NCBI GenBank assembly: GCA_003222395.1
Contig: QHWB01000031.1
Span: 2,501-66,500, forward strand
Length of the DNA: 64,000 nucleotides
DNA from: Acidobacteriota bacterium
GTDB taxonomy: Bacteria > Acidobacteriota > Vicinamibacteria > Vicinamibacterales > CAVVIG01
Reading direction: 5' to 3'
The notes beneath the pieces were generated by a model. The model searched no databases and had not been told where the DNA came from. It worked only from the letters and a program-made list of their open reading frames with translations. A program made the position numbers and the translations under genes. Shown here piece after piece: positions 18,254 to 26,790 of this stretch (the first letter of the stretch is position 1; each line of letters starts with the position of its first letter).

Positions 18254-19174
18254 ATGTCCGACTTCAACGTTCGCGCCGACTCGGTGAACGTCGAGCAAAT
18301 CATGGAACAGATCCGCGCGCGGATCCGCGAGAAGCGCGGCGTCGACTACACCGAGCAGCAGATTCGCGAGCTCGCTGCAGTCAAGCTCGAGAAGTTTCTT
18401 GATCCACGATCGGTCCGCTCCGATCTGCTCGAGTACTTCCGCAAGACGCCCCCACCGCCGGAACGGCCCAACTACGACTTCGGCGAGGACACGCTCTTCG
18501 AGACACATCGCGGCGTCGTCCGATGGTTCCGTCGCCTGCTGCAACCAATTCTGAAGCTGTTCTTCAATCCGAATCCACTCATTCAGGCGCTCCACATCCA
18601 GTCGCGGCTCAACACGATCAACGCCGAGCGCGAGTCGGCGCGACACGGCATCGATCAGCTGTATTACGAGCTGATTCATAACCTGGTCCTCGAAACGACG
18701 CGCGCCGGCATCGAGATCAAGAACTTGAAGATGCGCGTCGAGTCGCTGGCCAGCCGGGTCGAGTTCAACGAGCGGCGCGCGCGCGCGCTCGAGAGCGTCG
18801 TCGTGTACAAGTCTGACGAGGAACGTCAGCAACGCCCCGCCGCGCCGCCGGCGCCGATCCCGATCGAAGGGCGCGCGACGCAGCCGAGCGCGCCGCCGGC
18901 ATCGCCATCCACGGCTCCAACGCCGCCGGCAGTTGAAGGTCCGGGCCAGCGCAGCCGCCGCCGCAGGCGGCGGCGCGGGCGCCGCGGGCGAGGTCCGGCG
19001 GCCGCCGTCATGAACGGCGAGAACGCGGCGCGGCCGGACACGCCAGCAGCCTCGGAACCGCTGTCAACCGAGGATCTCAGTACATTCACGGGCGCCGAGT
19101 CGCACCGATCCGAAACCCCTGCGACCCCAGCAGACTCCGACCGCGACTCCGACGGAGAAGACGAATCGCAGTGA
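18254..19174 (+). CDS. Unknown protein with helical N-terminus and Arg-rich disordered tail
   Basis: 306 residues, no recognised family. Residues 1-60 look helical and charged (VNVEQIMEQIRARIREKRG), a middle part (about 85-190) has two amphipathic/hydrophobic helices (VVRWFRRLLQPILKLFF) and a heptad-like stretch (IKNLKMRVESLASRVEFNER) that may form a coiled coil. From about 195 on it is Pro/Ala/Ser-rich and disordered and includes an unbroken Arg run with Gly (RRRRRRRGRRGRG, around 238-250). No signal peptide. The stop overlaps the next glycosyltransferase start by 4 bp, so it belongs with that operon, perhaps as a membrane-peripheral organiser; this role is inference. Confidence 0.75.
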   Translation: MSDFNVRADSVNVEQIMEQIRARIREKRGVDYTEQQIRELAAVKLEKFLDPRSVRSDLLEYFRKTPPPPERPNYDFGEDTLFETHRGVVRWFRRLLQPILKLFFNPNPLIQALHIQSRLNTINAERESARHGIDQLYYELIHNLVLETTRAGIEIKNLKMRVESLASRVEFNERRARALESVVVYKSDEERQQRPAAPPAPIPIEGRATQPSAPPASPSTAPTPPAVEGPGQRSRRRRRRRGRRGRGPAAAVMNGENAARPDTPAASEPLSTEDLSTFTGAESHRSETPATPADSDRDSDGEDESQ

Positions 19175-20484
19175 AAGTCGCCGTCGTCGTCCAGCGATAT
19201 GGACCGGACATCAATGGCGGCGCGGAGCTCCACGCCCGCTACATCGCGGAACACCTCGCACGGCACGCCGACGTCGAAGTTTTGACGACGTGCGCGACCG
19301 ACTACGTGACGTGGCGCAACGAGCGCCCCACCGGCGTCGAGACGATCAACGGCGTGCCGGTGCGGCGGTTTCGCGTGAAGCGGGAGCGCGATCCCGACGG
19401 GTTCGGCCGTCGATCGGAGCACGTGTTCGAGGAGCGCCATTCGATTCGGGACGAGCTCGCGTGGATTGATGCGGAAGGTCCAACGAGCCGGTCGCTGATC
19501 CAGTTCATCACGAGGCGCGCGGCCGAGTACGATTACTTCCTCTTCTTCAGCTACCGGTACTACCACGCGTATCACGGCGCCCGAGCGGCGGCGCCGCGCG
19601 CGGTGCTCGTGCCCACGGCCGAGCGCGACGAAGCGATTGGCCTCGCGATCTTCAAGCCGCTGTTTCGAGGCGTTCGCGGCGTGATGTACAACTCCCCCGA
19701 AGAACGCGCGATGATCCATGCCGTCTCCGGCAATCACGAGGTTCCCGGCATTGTCGTCGGCGTCGGCTCGGACGTGCCAAACAATCCGCAATCGAACCGG
19801 TTTCGGCAGAAGTACAACATCCGCAGTCCGTTTGCCGTTTACGTCGGCCGCATCGATCAGAACAAAGGCTGCAACGAACTGTTCGAATTCTTTCAGGGGT
19901 ATCTCCGTGACGTCTCCGGCAAGCTCTCGCTCATCCTCATCGGTAATTCGCTGTTGCCGATTCCGCAGCATCCCCGCATCCGGCACCTCGGATTCGTCGA
20001 CGACGCCGACAAGTTCGACGCGATGGCGGCAGCCGACGTGCTGATCATGCCGTCGTATTTCGAGAGCCTGTCGATGGTGGCGCTCGAAGCGTGGGCGCTC
20101 AGCAAGGCGGTGCTCGTCAACGGCAAGTGCGACGTGCTGAAAGGGCAGTGCATCCGCAGCAACGCCGGGCTGTTCTACGAAGGCTACGCGGAGTTCGCGG
20201 AGACATTACATGCGATCGAGGCGAACCGATGGCTCGCGGCGGCGCTCGGCCGCAACGGTCGTCAGTTCTTCCGCGAGTCGTACGACTGGTCGGTGATCGA
20301 GCGCAAGTATCTCGACATGTTCGAGCGGCTGAAGACGGAGGCGCCGAAGCGGACGATGGAGCCGCTGCCCGGCTGGCTCGAGCGGCGGCGCCGGCACGTG
20401 CCGGCGGCGAAGGACGTCGTCGCGAATCTGCCGGTCGGTCCGGCCGACGGCGAGCTGCGCGGCGACGCCCGGAGGCGGGCGTGA
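19171..20484 (+). CDS. Family 4 glycosyltransferase (type A)
   Basis: 437-residue GT-B fold enzyme. VVVQRYGPDINGGAELHARY forms the N-terminal loop of GT4 enzymes; AVYVGRIDQNKGCNELFEFF is the start of the nucleotide-sugar domain; ESLSMVALEAWALSKAVLVN carries the E-x7-E motif. The tail beyond about 400 is a short basic/Pro-rich extension. GTG start at 19171 overlaps the previous stop as GTGA. The protein is a paralogue of the gene at 22804 (shared QRYG...GG start and VLTTCA.DY.TW segment). Acceptor and donor unknown; probably extends the glycan built on the UbiA product. Confidence 0.9.
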   Translation: MKVAVVVQRYGPDINGGAELHARYIAEHLARHADVEVLTTCATDYVTWRNERPTGVETINGVPVRRFRVKRERDPDGFGRRSEHVFEERHSIRDELAWIDAEGPTSRSLIQFITRRAAEYDYFLFFSYRYYHAYHGARAAAPRAVLVPTAERDEAIGLAIFKPLFRGVRGVMYNSPEERAMIHAVSGNHEVPGIVVGVGSDVPNNPQSNRFRQKYNIRSPFAVYVGRIDQNKGCNELFEFFQGYLRDVSGKLSLILIGNSLLPIPQHPRIRHLGFVDDADKFDAMAAADVLIMPSYFESLSMVALEAWALSKAVLVNGKCDVLKGQCIRSNAGLFYEGYAEFAETLHAIEANRWLAAALGRNGRQFFRESYDWSVIERKYLDMFERLKTEAPKRTMEPLPGWLERRRRHVPAAKDVVANLPVGPADGELRGDARRRA

Positions 20485-21692
20485 TCCGGATCCATCAGGT
20501 TTTGGCGACGCTCGGGTACGGCGACGCGATCGGTCACGAAGTCCTCGGCATCCAGCGCACGCTGCGCGGCGCCGGATACGAGTCCGACATCTTCGTCGAA
20601 ACGGCCGATTCGCGGCTCGAGCCGCTCACGCGCGACTATCGCGAGCTCGTCGACTTCAGCGATCCCGAGAACCTGCTGCTCCATCATTTCTCGCTCGGCT
20701 CGAAGGCGTCTCGCACGGCGTTCGCGCTGCCCGACCGGATGGCGCTCATTTATCACAACATTACTCCGCCGGAGTACTTCGTGGGCGTGCATCGAACGCT
20801 CGCTCGCCAGTGTTTTCGCGGACGCCGCGAGCTGCAGGCGTACGCCGGCCGCTGCGACCTGGCGCTCGGCGACTCGGAATTCAATCGGCAGGATCTCGAG
20901 GCGTTTGGATTTCCACGCACCGGCGTGCTGCCCGTCGTCCCCGATTTCTCCCACCTCGATCGCGAACCCAACTGGATGGTCGCGCGGGACTTCGACGACG
21001 ACTGGACGAACATCCTGTTCGTGGGACGGATCATCGCCAACAAGAAGATCGAAGACTTAATCCGCTTCTTCTATGCGTATCAGACGATCTTCAACCCGGG
21101 ATCGCGGCTGCTGCTGGTCGGCGCGCAGAGCGGGTTCGAGCACTATCTCGCGTCGCTGCACCAGCTGATTGCAACGCTCGGCGTCTCGCACGTCCATTTC
21201 ATCGGCCACGTGTCGGACGAAGAGCTGGTTGCGTTTTACGAATGTGCCGACCTCTTTCTGTGCGCGAGCGAGCACGAGGGCTTCTGCGTGCCGCTCGTCG
21301 AGGCGTTCTACAAGCAGGTGCCGGTCCTCGCGTATGCGGCGACTGCCGTTCCGGCGACGATGGACGGCGCCGGCGTCCTGTTCGAGATCAAGAATCCCGA
21401 GCACGTCGCGGCGCTCATGGACGCGATTCTGTCGAATGCGTCGCTTCAGGACGCCATCGTCGAAGGTCAGCTCGAAGCCGTCGCGCGGCTGCGGTCGAAG
21501 GATTTCGCCGGCACGCTGCTCGGTTTCATCAGACAGATCCTGTCGTGCCCTCGCGCGCCGAGGCCGCACGTCGCGTTCGACTTCTGGCACCAGTTCGACG
21601 CCGCCGAGGAGCTCGAAGCGCTGCGCCTGTATCGGCCGGCGATCTACAAGGCGTTACCTGAACGGAAGCAACGGATAAGTCCATGGTCGTGA
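20481..21692 (+). CDS. Family 4 glycosyltransferase (type B)
   Basis: 403-residue GT-B glycosyltransferase read from GTG 20481, again with a GTGA overlap to the gene before. N-terminal IRIHQVLATLGYGDAIGHEV; central NITPPEYF, CDLALGDSEFNRQDLEAFGF; C-terminal NILFVGRIIANKKIEDLI and EHEGFCVPLVEAF (E-x7-E). It closely resembles the next gene (GDAIG, NxTPxxYF, LGDSExNRQxLExxGF), indicating an internal tandem duplication. No signal peptide; likely acts at the inner face of the membrane. Confidence 0.9.
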   Translation: MIRIHQVLATLGYGDAIGHEVLGIQRTLRGAGYESDIFVETADSRLEPLTRDYRELVDFSDPENLLLHHFSLGSKASRTAFALPDRMALIYHNITPPEYFVGVHRTLARQCFRGRRELQAYAGRCDLALGDSEFNRQDLEAFGFPRTGVLPVVPDFSHLDREPNWMVARDFDDDWTNILFVGRIIANKKIEDLIRFFYAYQTIFNPGSRLLLVGAQSGFEHYLASLHQLIATLGVSHVHFIGHVSDEELVAFYECADLFLCASEHEGFCVPLVEAFYKQVPVLAYAATAVPATMDGAGVLFEIKNPEHVAALMDAILSNASLQDAIVEGQLEAVARLRSKDFAGTLLGFIRQILSCPRAPRPHVAFDFWHQFDAAEELEALRLYRPAIYKALPERKQRISPWS

Positions 21693-22804
21693 ATCAGTGG
21701 GTTCCGGCCGCCCATAAAGGCGACGCGATTGGCGACAGCGCGCGGCGGGTTCGCGATCTGCTGCGGGCGATGGGGCACGAGTCGGAGCTGTACGCGTTGA
21801 CGATCGATGACGCGCTGAAGCACGACGTGCGGCCGTTTACTGACCGGAGAGCGACGCGCGGCGACCTGACGATCTTTCATTACGCGCTCCCTTCGCCGAT
21901 GACGGCGGCGTTTGCGTCGCTCGGTTCGGGGCGCGTGCTGCAATACCACAACGTGACGCCGGCTGCCTATTTTGCGCCGTACGATCCGGCGCTATTCCGT
22001 CTTGCATCGCTGGGGCGCGCGGAACTGACGACGCTCGTCGGTCGCGTCGACGTGGCGCTCGGAGACTCGGAATACAACCGGCAAGAGCTCGAACACCTCG
22101 GCTTCGGTCGAACGGGCGTATTTCCGATCGCGGTCGACACGTCACGACTGATGCGGGCCGCGCCGCATGCGGCGCTCGATCGCATTCTCGACGACGGCCT
22201 CGTCAACTTCCTGTTCGTCGGGCGCATTGCGCCGAACAAGAAGATCGAAGACCACATCAAGCTGGCAGAGGTCTACAAGCGCTACGTCGACGCGTACTAC
22301 CGGTTCATCTTCGTCGGCCGGTACGACGTCGTGCCCGGCTACTATGCGACGATTCGCGCGCTCATGTCCGAATTCCGGCTCCTGAACGATCGGTTCATCT
22401 TCACCGGGCCCGTTCCCGACGACGAGCTCGCCGTGTATTACGCGCACGCCGCAGTGTACGTGTCGCTCAGTGAGCACGAAGGATTCTGTGTGCCGCTGGT
22501 CGAGGCCATGGCCACCGACGTGCCCGTGCTCGCCTACGCCGCTGCCGCAGTTCCGGACACGCTCGGCAGCGCCGGCGTTCAGTTCGCGCCGAAAGATCTC
22601 GAGCAGGCGGCGGAGCTTCTCGGCGCGCTGGCGTTCGACGACGACCTGCGCGCGCGCGTCCTGGCCGGCCAGCGCCGGCGGCTGGCCGATTTCAGCGACG
22701 ATGGCATCAGCCGCGAGCTGACGTCGCTGGTGCAGTCACTGCGGAGCGGAGCCTCGGGGTCCCCACGTGGCGCGTCCGGGGCGCAGCGGCCCCCGGATTG
22801 GTAA
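21683..22804 (+). CDS. Family 4 glycosyltransferase (type B paralogue)
   Basis: 373-residue glycosyltransferase overlapping the previous gene by 10 bp. Diagnostic parts: NQWVPAAHKGDAIGDSARR, VLQYHNVTPAAYFAPYD, VALGDSEYNRQELEHLGFGR, NFLFVGRIAPNKKIEDHIKL and EHEGFCVPLVEAMATDVPVL with the E-x7-E pair. The C-terminal 15 residues (GASGSPRGASGAQRPPD) are low-complexity and encoded by a GC-rich stretch, perhaps a local expansion. The start MVVNQWVPA gives a full-length domain. Confidence 0.9.
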   Translation: MVVNQWVPAAHKGDAIGDSARRVRDLLRAMGHESELYALTIDDALKHDVRPFTDRRATRGDLTIFHYALPSPMTAAFASLGSGRVLQYHNVTPAAYFAPYDPALFRLASLGRAELTTLVGRVDVALGDSEYNRQELEHLGFGRTGVFPIAVDTSRLMRAAPHAALDRILDDGLVNFLFVGRIAPNKKIEDHIKLAEVYKRYVDAYYRFIFVGRYDVVPGYYATIRALMSEFRLLNDRFIFTGPVPDDELAVYYAHAAVYVSLSEHEGFCVPLVEAMATDVPVLAYAAAAVPDTLGSAGVQFAPKDLEQAAELLGALAFDDDLRARVLAGQRRRLADFSDDGISRELTSLVQSLRSGASGSPRGASGAQRPPDW

Positions 22805-24108
22805 TGAAGGTCGCTTTCGTCATTCAGCGATACGGCGCCGAGGTGCTCGGCGGATCGGAGCATCTTTGCCGTCTCGTCGCGGAGCGGTTGACCGTCAGTC
22901 ACGACGTCGATGTCTTGACGACGTGCGCGCGGGACTACACTACGTGGCAGAACGATTATCCGGAGGGATCCGATCGCGTGCGCGGCGTCACGGTACGCCG
23001 GTTCGCCAACGCGCGGACGCGCGACCTGAACGCGTTCAACGCGTACTCCGATTGGATCTATAACAACCCGCACAGCCGTCACGACGAGCTGGAGTGGCTC
23101 AAGCAGCAGGGGCCGTGGTCTCCGGGACTGATCGACTACCTCCGTCGCCACCAGCAGCAGTACGACGTCCTCGTTTTTTTCACCTATCTCTATGCGCCGG
23201 TCGTGCTGGGCCTCGAGGTGGCGCCGCAGCGCAGCGTGCTCGTACCCACCGCACACGACGAACCAGCCATCCGCCTCGAGATCTTCAAGGATGTCTTCGG
23301 CAAGCCGGCCGCGCTCTGTTATCTGACGGACAGCGAGCGGCAGTTCGTGCAGGAGCAATTTCCCGAGCGGCCGCTGCTCGAGGACGTGATCGGCGTCGGC
23401 GTCGACTTGCCGCAGCAGCAGCCATATCCGCGCATGCCCGCGCCGCCGGAAGACGACGGTCCGCCCGACGCTCCAGCCGATCGCCCCCCGGACGAAGCGG
23501 CGTCTGCCGACGATGACGTTCCGCCCAGGGAGTACCGCTCGCATTTGCTCGCGCGCGGCGCCATCTTTCGACGGCGCCATCGTCTCTATGGACCGATCGT
23601 GCTCTATGGCGGTCGGATCGATCCGGGCAAGGGTTGTGAAGAACTGATTCAGTATTTCAGCGAGTACGTGCAGGACGGCGGCGATGCGACGCTCGCCTTG
23701 ATGGGCGTCAAGCTGATGTCGCTGCCCGAGGAGCGCTTCATTCGCTTCGCGGGACTGCTGTCGGATCGCGAGCGCCTCCAGGCGTTCGAAGCCGCCACGA
23801 TCGTCGTATGTCCGTCGCCGTACGAGAGCCTGTCGCTGCTCGCGCTCGAAGCGCTGTCGGTCGGCACGCCGATCCTCTGCAACGCGCGCAGCGCCGTGCT
23901 CGTGGAGCACTGCGTCCGCAGCAACGGCGGGCTGTACTACGCGGACCGCGATGAGTTCGTCGAATGCCTCAAGCTGCTCGTGGCGGACGGACGGCTCCGC
24001 GCGGCGATGGGGCGCAACGGCCGCGAGTACGTGCGCAAGAACTATCGCTGGGACGTCGTGCTCGGAAAGTACGAGCGCATCTTCGCGAAAGTCCGCAACG
24101 CTCGCTAG
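22804..24108 (+). CDS. Family 4 glycosyltransferase (type A paralogue) with Pro/Asp-rich insert
   Basis: 434-residue glycosyltransferase. FVIQRYGAEVLGGSEHLCRL and DVLTTCARDYTTWQNDYPEG match the type A enzyme at 19171. VLYGGRIDPGKGCEELIQYF opens the second domain and ESLSLLALEALSVGTPILC has the E-x7-E motif. Between the domains (about residues 208-245) is an insert rich in Pro, Asp and Ala that the paralogue lacks, probably a flexible linker. ATG 22804 shares one base with the previous stop; a TTG at 22798 is the alternative start. Last gene of the cluster. Confidence 0.9.
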   Translation: MKVAFVIQRYGAEVLGGSEHLCRLVAERLTVSHDVDVLTTCARDYTTWQNDYPEGSDRVRGVTVRRFANARTRDLNAFNAYSDWIYNNPHSRHDELEWLKQQGPWSPGLIDYLRRHQQQYDVLVFFTYLYAPVVLGLEVAPQRSVLVPTAHDEPAIRLEIFKDVFGKPAALCYLTDSERQFVQEQFPERPLLEDVIGVGVDLPQQQPYPRMPAPPEDDGPPDAPADRPPDEAASADDDVPPREYRSHLLARGAIFRRRHRLYGPIVLYGGRIDPGKGCEELIQYFSEYVQDGGDATLALMGVKLMSLPEERFIRFAGLLSDRERLQAFEAATIVVCPSPYESLSLLALEALSVGTPILCNARSAVLVEHCVRSNGGLYYADRDEFVECLKLLVADGRLRAAMGRNGREYVRKNYRWDVVLGKYERIFAKVRNAR

Positions 24109-24135
24109 AACAGTAAATCCGTATGGTCCGGTTCG

Positions 24136-24174
24136 CCGTCAGCCCGCAATTTTGAGGTCACAGTTTGTGACGGC
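24136..24174. other. Nested inverted repeats in the 122-bp spacer after the glycosyltransferase cluster
   Basis: GTCACA at 24157-24162 pairs with TGTGAC at 24166-24171 across a 3-nt loop. GCCGTCA at 24135-24141 can alternatively pair with TGACGGC at 24168-24174. Only one hairpin can form at a time. There is no clear T-run after either, so a terminator role between the convergent glycosyltransferase and MBL genes is possible but weak; a protein-binding palindrome is the alternative. Confidence 0.4.
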
Positions 24175-24230
24175 AAATCCTCGAACTCTGTGGACGAGAG
24201 TCGGATTATGAAATCGCGCCGCGCCGCCGG

Positions 24231-25256
24231 TCAGCTTCGAGGTCTGTACGTCTTCGCGTGGCCGTTCCGCGCGTTCGTGACGGTGAAGCTTCCGTCGCGC
24301 TGCACGGAGACTTTGATCCCGTAGCCGGTCGTCTCGTCGAGGTTCGCGATGAGCGGTTCGGCGGTGTTGTGATCGGCGCCCGCATCGACCGCGAAATGGA
24401 GCTGCCAGAAGTCCAGCAGCCCGGGCGAGTCGCGAACGGTCTGCCACGCCGACCGCGTGCCGCCTTTCTTCGCGCCGTTGTTCATGATCGCGACGCGCGG
24501 CCGCAGCGCATGGACGACGGCCGGAGACCCTGAGATGTCGAGGCCGTGGTGCGTCGTCAAATACAGGTCGACGTTGCCCAGCAGATTGTTCGGACAGACG
24601 AGATCGTGCTCTTTGTTCCAGGTCAAATCTCCGATATCGATCATTCGGAAGTTGCCGTAGGTCAGCACCACGCCGACCGATCGGGCGTTCTCGGTCTTGT
24701 CTTCCTCGAGCGGTTTGAAATCGCGGCACAGTGGGTTCGGCGCCCCTGCGCCGGGGAGCGGTCGGTTCAGCAGATCGCCGCCCGATGACACGACCCGAAC
24801 GTCGACGCCGGAGAGCGGAAGGGTGTCGCCTGGCTTGACCTGAAGTCGCTTACCGGACGCGGTCGCGTCGACATACGCGTTGAACAGCGCCGCGGGGCGC
24901 TCACCTTGTTCAACCGTGGCTCCGTGATCGACGAATGTCCGCACGGGCAGCCGCCTGGCGATCTCCGGAACGCCGCCGACGTGATCGGCGTGATAGTGGG
25001 TGACGAGGAGGTAGTCCAGGCGCGACACGCCGGCCTGTTTGGCCGCCGCCTCAATCCGTCCGGCGTCGCGGCCCTCGAATCCCGCCCAGCCGGCGTCGAC
25101 CAGCATCGATTCCCCGGCCGGCGTGGCGAAGAGCGTCGCCTGTCCGCCTTCGACGTCGATGAAGAATACGTCCAGCGCTGTACGCGACGGCGTCTGCGTG
25201 CGCGCGTCGGCGAAAGACAGCAGCGTCGCGGCGAGAACGATCGGCCATCTGCGCAT
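24231..25256 (-). CDS. Exported metallo-beta-lactamase-fold hydrolase (ComEC-like)
   Basis: 341 residues with an N-terminal signal peptide (MRRWPIVLAATLLSFADA). The zinc motif is LLVTHYHADHVGG (HxHxDH) near residue 85, followed by later ligands around MIDIGDLTWNKEHD and LTTHHGLDISGSP, the His-His-Gly pattern seen in ComEC/Rec2-type MBL domains. There is no ComEC membrane channel, so this is a soluble periplasmic or secreted member; substrate (nucleic acid, phosphodiester or other) cannot be told. It lies 34 bp downstream of the NtrC-type regulator gene on the same strand and may be read through from it. Confidence 0.82.
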   Translation of the reverse strand: MRRWPIVLAATLLSFADARTQTPSRTALDVFFIDVEGGQATLFATPAGESMLVDAGWAGFEGRDAGRIEAAAKQAGVSRLDYLLVTHYHADHVGGVPEIARRLPVRTFVDHGATVEQGERPAALFNAYVDATASGKRLQVKPGDTLPLSGVDVRVVSSGGDLLNRPLPGAGAPNPLCRDFKPLEEDKTENARSVGVVLTYGNFRMIDIGDLTWNKEHDLVCPNNLLGNVDLYLTTHHGLDISGSPAVVHALRPRVAIMNNGAKKGGTRSAWQTVRDSPGLLDFWQLHFAVDAGADHNTAEPLIANLDETTGYGIKVSVQRDGSFTVTNARNGHAKTYRPRS

Positions 25257-25290
25257 GGACGGTCCCTCCTGGCAGCGCAGATTCTATCGC

Positions 25291-26775
25291 TTACTCGATG
25301 ATGCTCGTCCCTGATTCGGCCGGCGGCTCCGGCTGCGCCGCCGCAGGTTCCGCAGCGGCGGGACCGTTGCCGTTGGGATTGCGTTTGCGTCGCGGGCGGA
25401 TTTCGTACCGCTTGATCATCTCGTTCAGCGTCGTCGGTTTGATGTGGAGCAGCTCGGCGGCGCGCTTCTGGACGCCGCCGGCCGCCTCGAGCGTCGACTC
25501 GATGAGCCGCTTCTCGAAATCGGTGATGACGTCCTTGAAGGAAATGCCCTCGGGTGGCACGACGAATTGCGGCATGTGGAAGTTCGGAGCCTTCTTGACG
25601 TGATCCGGAATGAGCTCGACGCCGATCCTCGCGCCAGGCGTCAGCACGACGGCGCGCTCGATCACGTTCTCGAGCTCGCGCACGTTGCCTGGCCAGTCGT
25701 ATTCGGTGAGCAGGTCGAGCGCTTCGGGCATCACCTCCAGATCGCGTTTGCGATTTTCCTCGCCGTACTTCTCGAGGAAATGATGGACGAGCAGGGGGAT
25801 ATCGTCCTTGCGGTCGCGCAGCGGCGGCAGCTGAATCGAGATGACGTGCAGGCGATAGAAGAGATCCTCGCGGAACTTGCCCTCTTCCATCATCTGGCGC
25901 AGATCGACGTTGGTGGCGGCGATGATCCGGACGTCGACCTTGATCGTCTCCATCCCGCCGAGCCGCATGAAGTCGCGCTCCTGAATCACGCGGAGCAGCT
26001 TGGCCTGCGTCTCCAGCGGCACGTTGCCGATCTCGTCGAAGAAGATGCTGCCCTTGTCGGCCAGATCGAACATGCCCTTCTTCGGATACACGGCGCCGGT
26101 GAACGCGCCCTTGACGTGGCCGAACAGCGTCGATTCGAGCAGGTCCGGCGGCAGGTTGCCGGAGTTGACCGTGACGAACGAACGCTCCGACCGCGACGAG
26201 TTCGCATGAATCGCGCGCGCGACGAGCTCCTTCCCGGTGCCGCTCTCACCTTGAATCAGGATCGTCGATCGGCTCGGCGCCGCCTGGATGATCAGATCGA
26301 AGACCTGACGCATGCGCGGGCTCTTGCCGATGATGTTCGCGAACTTGTGATACCGCTCCTGAATGTTCTGGCGCAGGTTGCGGTTCTCGTGGACCAGCCG
26401 CCGGCGCTCCATCGCGTTACGGACGACGACGACGACTTCCTCGTTCTTGAACGGCTTGGTGATGTAGTCGAAGGCGCCCGCCTTCATCGCCGAGATGGCG
26501 CTCTCGATCGAGCCGTAGGCGGTGATGATGACGACCGCGAGATCTTCGTCGATGCGCTTCAGCTCGTCGAGCGTGGCGATCCCGTCGATGCCGGGCATCA
26601 TGATGTCCACGATCGCGGCGTCGAACGGCAGCGCCCGGGCCATCTCGAGGCCTTCGGCGCCCGACGAGGCGAGGCGGACGTCGTAGCCTTCGCGCGTGAG
26701 CAGCGTCTCGAGAATCTCACGCATGATCTCTTCGTCATCGACGACGAGAATCGTGCCGTTTCTTGATGTACCCAT
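25291..26775 (-). CDS. NtrC-family sigma54-dependent response regulator
   Basis: 494 residues. Receiver domain 1-125 with phospho-acceptor Asp57 (AAIVDIMMPGIDG) and the DD pair at 13-14. AAA+ domain: Walker A GESGTGKE at 176-183, sigma54-contacting GAFTGA at 223-228, Walker B GSIFFDEIGNV, arginine-finger region RLGG. A Fis-type helix-turn-helix follows (AAELLHIKPTTLNEMIKRYEI) and then an unusual Pro/Ala/Glu-rich tail of about 35 residues. It activates transcription with RpoN when phosphorylated by the kinase encoded 15 bp upstream. Target promoters are unknown; none with a clear -24/-12 was found next door. Confidence 0.96.
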   Translation of the reverse strand: MGTSRNGTILVVDDEEIMREILETLLTREGYDVRLASSGAEGLEMARALPFDAAIVDIMMPGIDGIATLDELKRIDEDLAVVIITAYGSIESAISAMKAGAFDYITKPFKNEEVVVVVRNAMERRRLVHENRNLRQNIQERYHKFANIIGKSPRMRQVFDLIIQAAPSRSTILIQGESGTGKELVARAIHANSSRSERSFVTVNSGNLPPDLLESTLFGHVKGAFTGAVYPKKGMFDLADKGSIFFDEIGNVPLETQAKLLRVIQERDFMRLGGMETIKVDVRIIAATNVDLRQMMEEGKFREDLFYRLHVISIQLPPLRDRKDDIPLLVHHFLEKYGEENRKRDLEVMPEALDLLTEYDWPGNVRELENVIERAVVLTPGARIGVELIPDHVKKAPNFHMPQFVVPPEGISFKDVITDFEKRLIESTLEAAGGVQKRAAELLHIKPTTLNEMIKRYEIRPRRKRNPNGNGPAAAEPAAAQPEPPAESGTSIIE

Positions 26776-26790
26776 ATGCCTTCAATCCGG

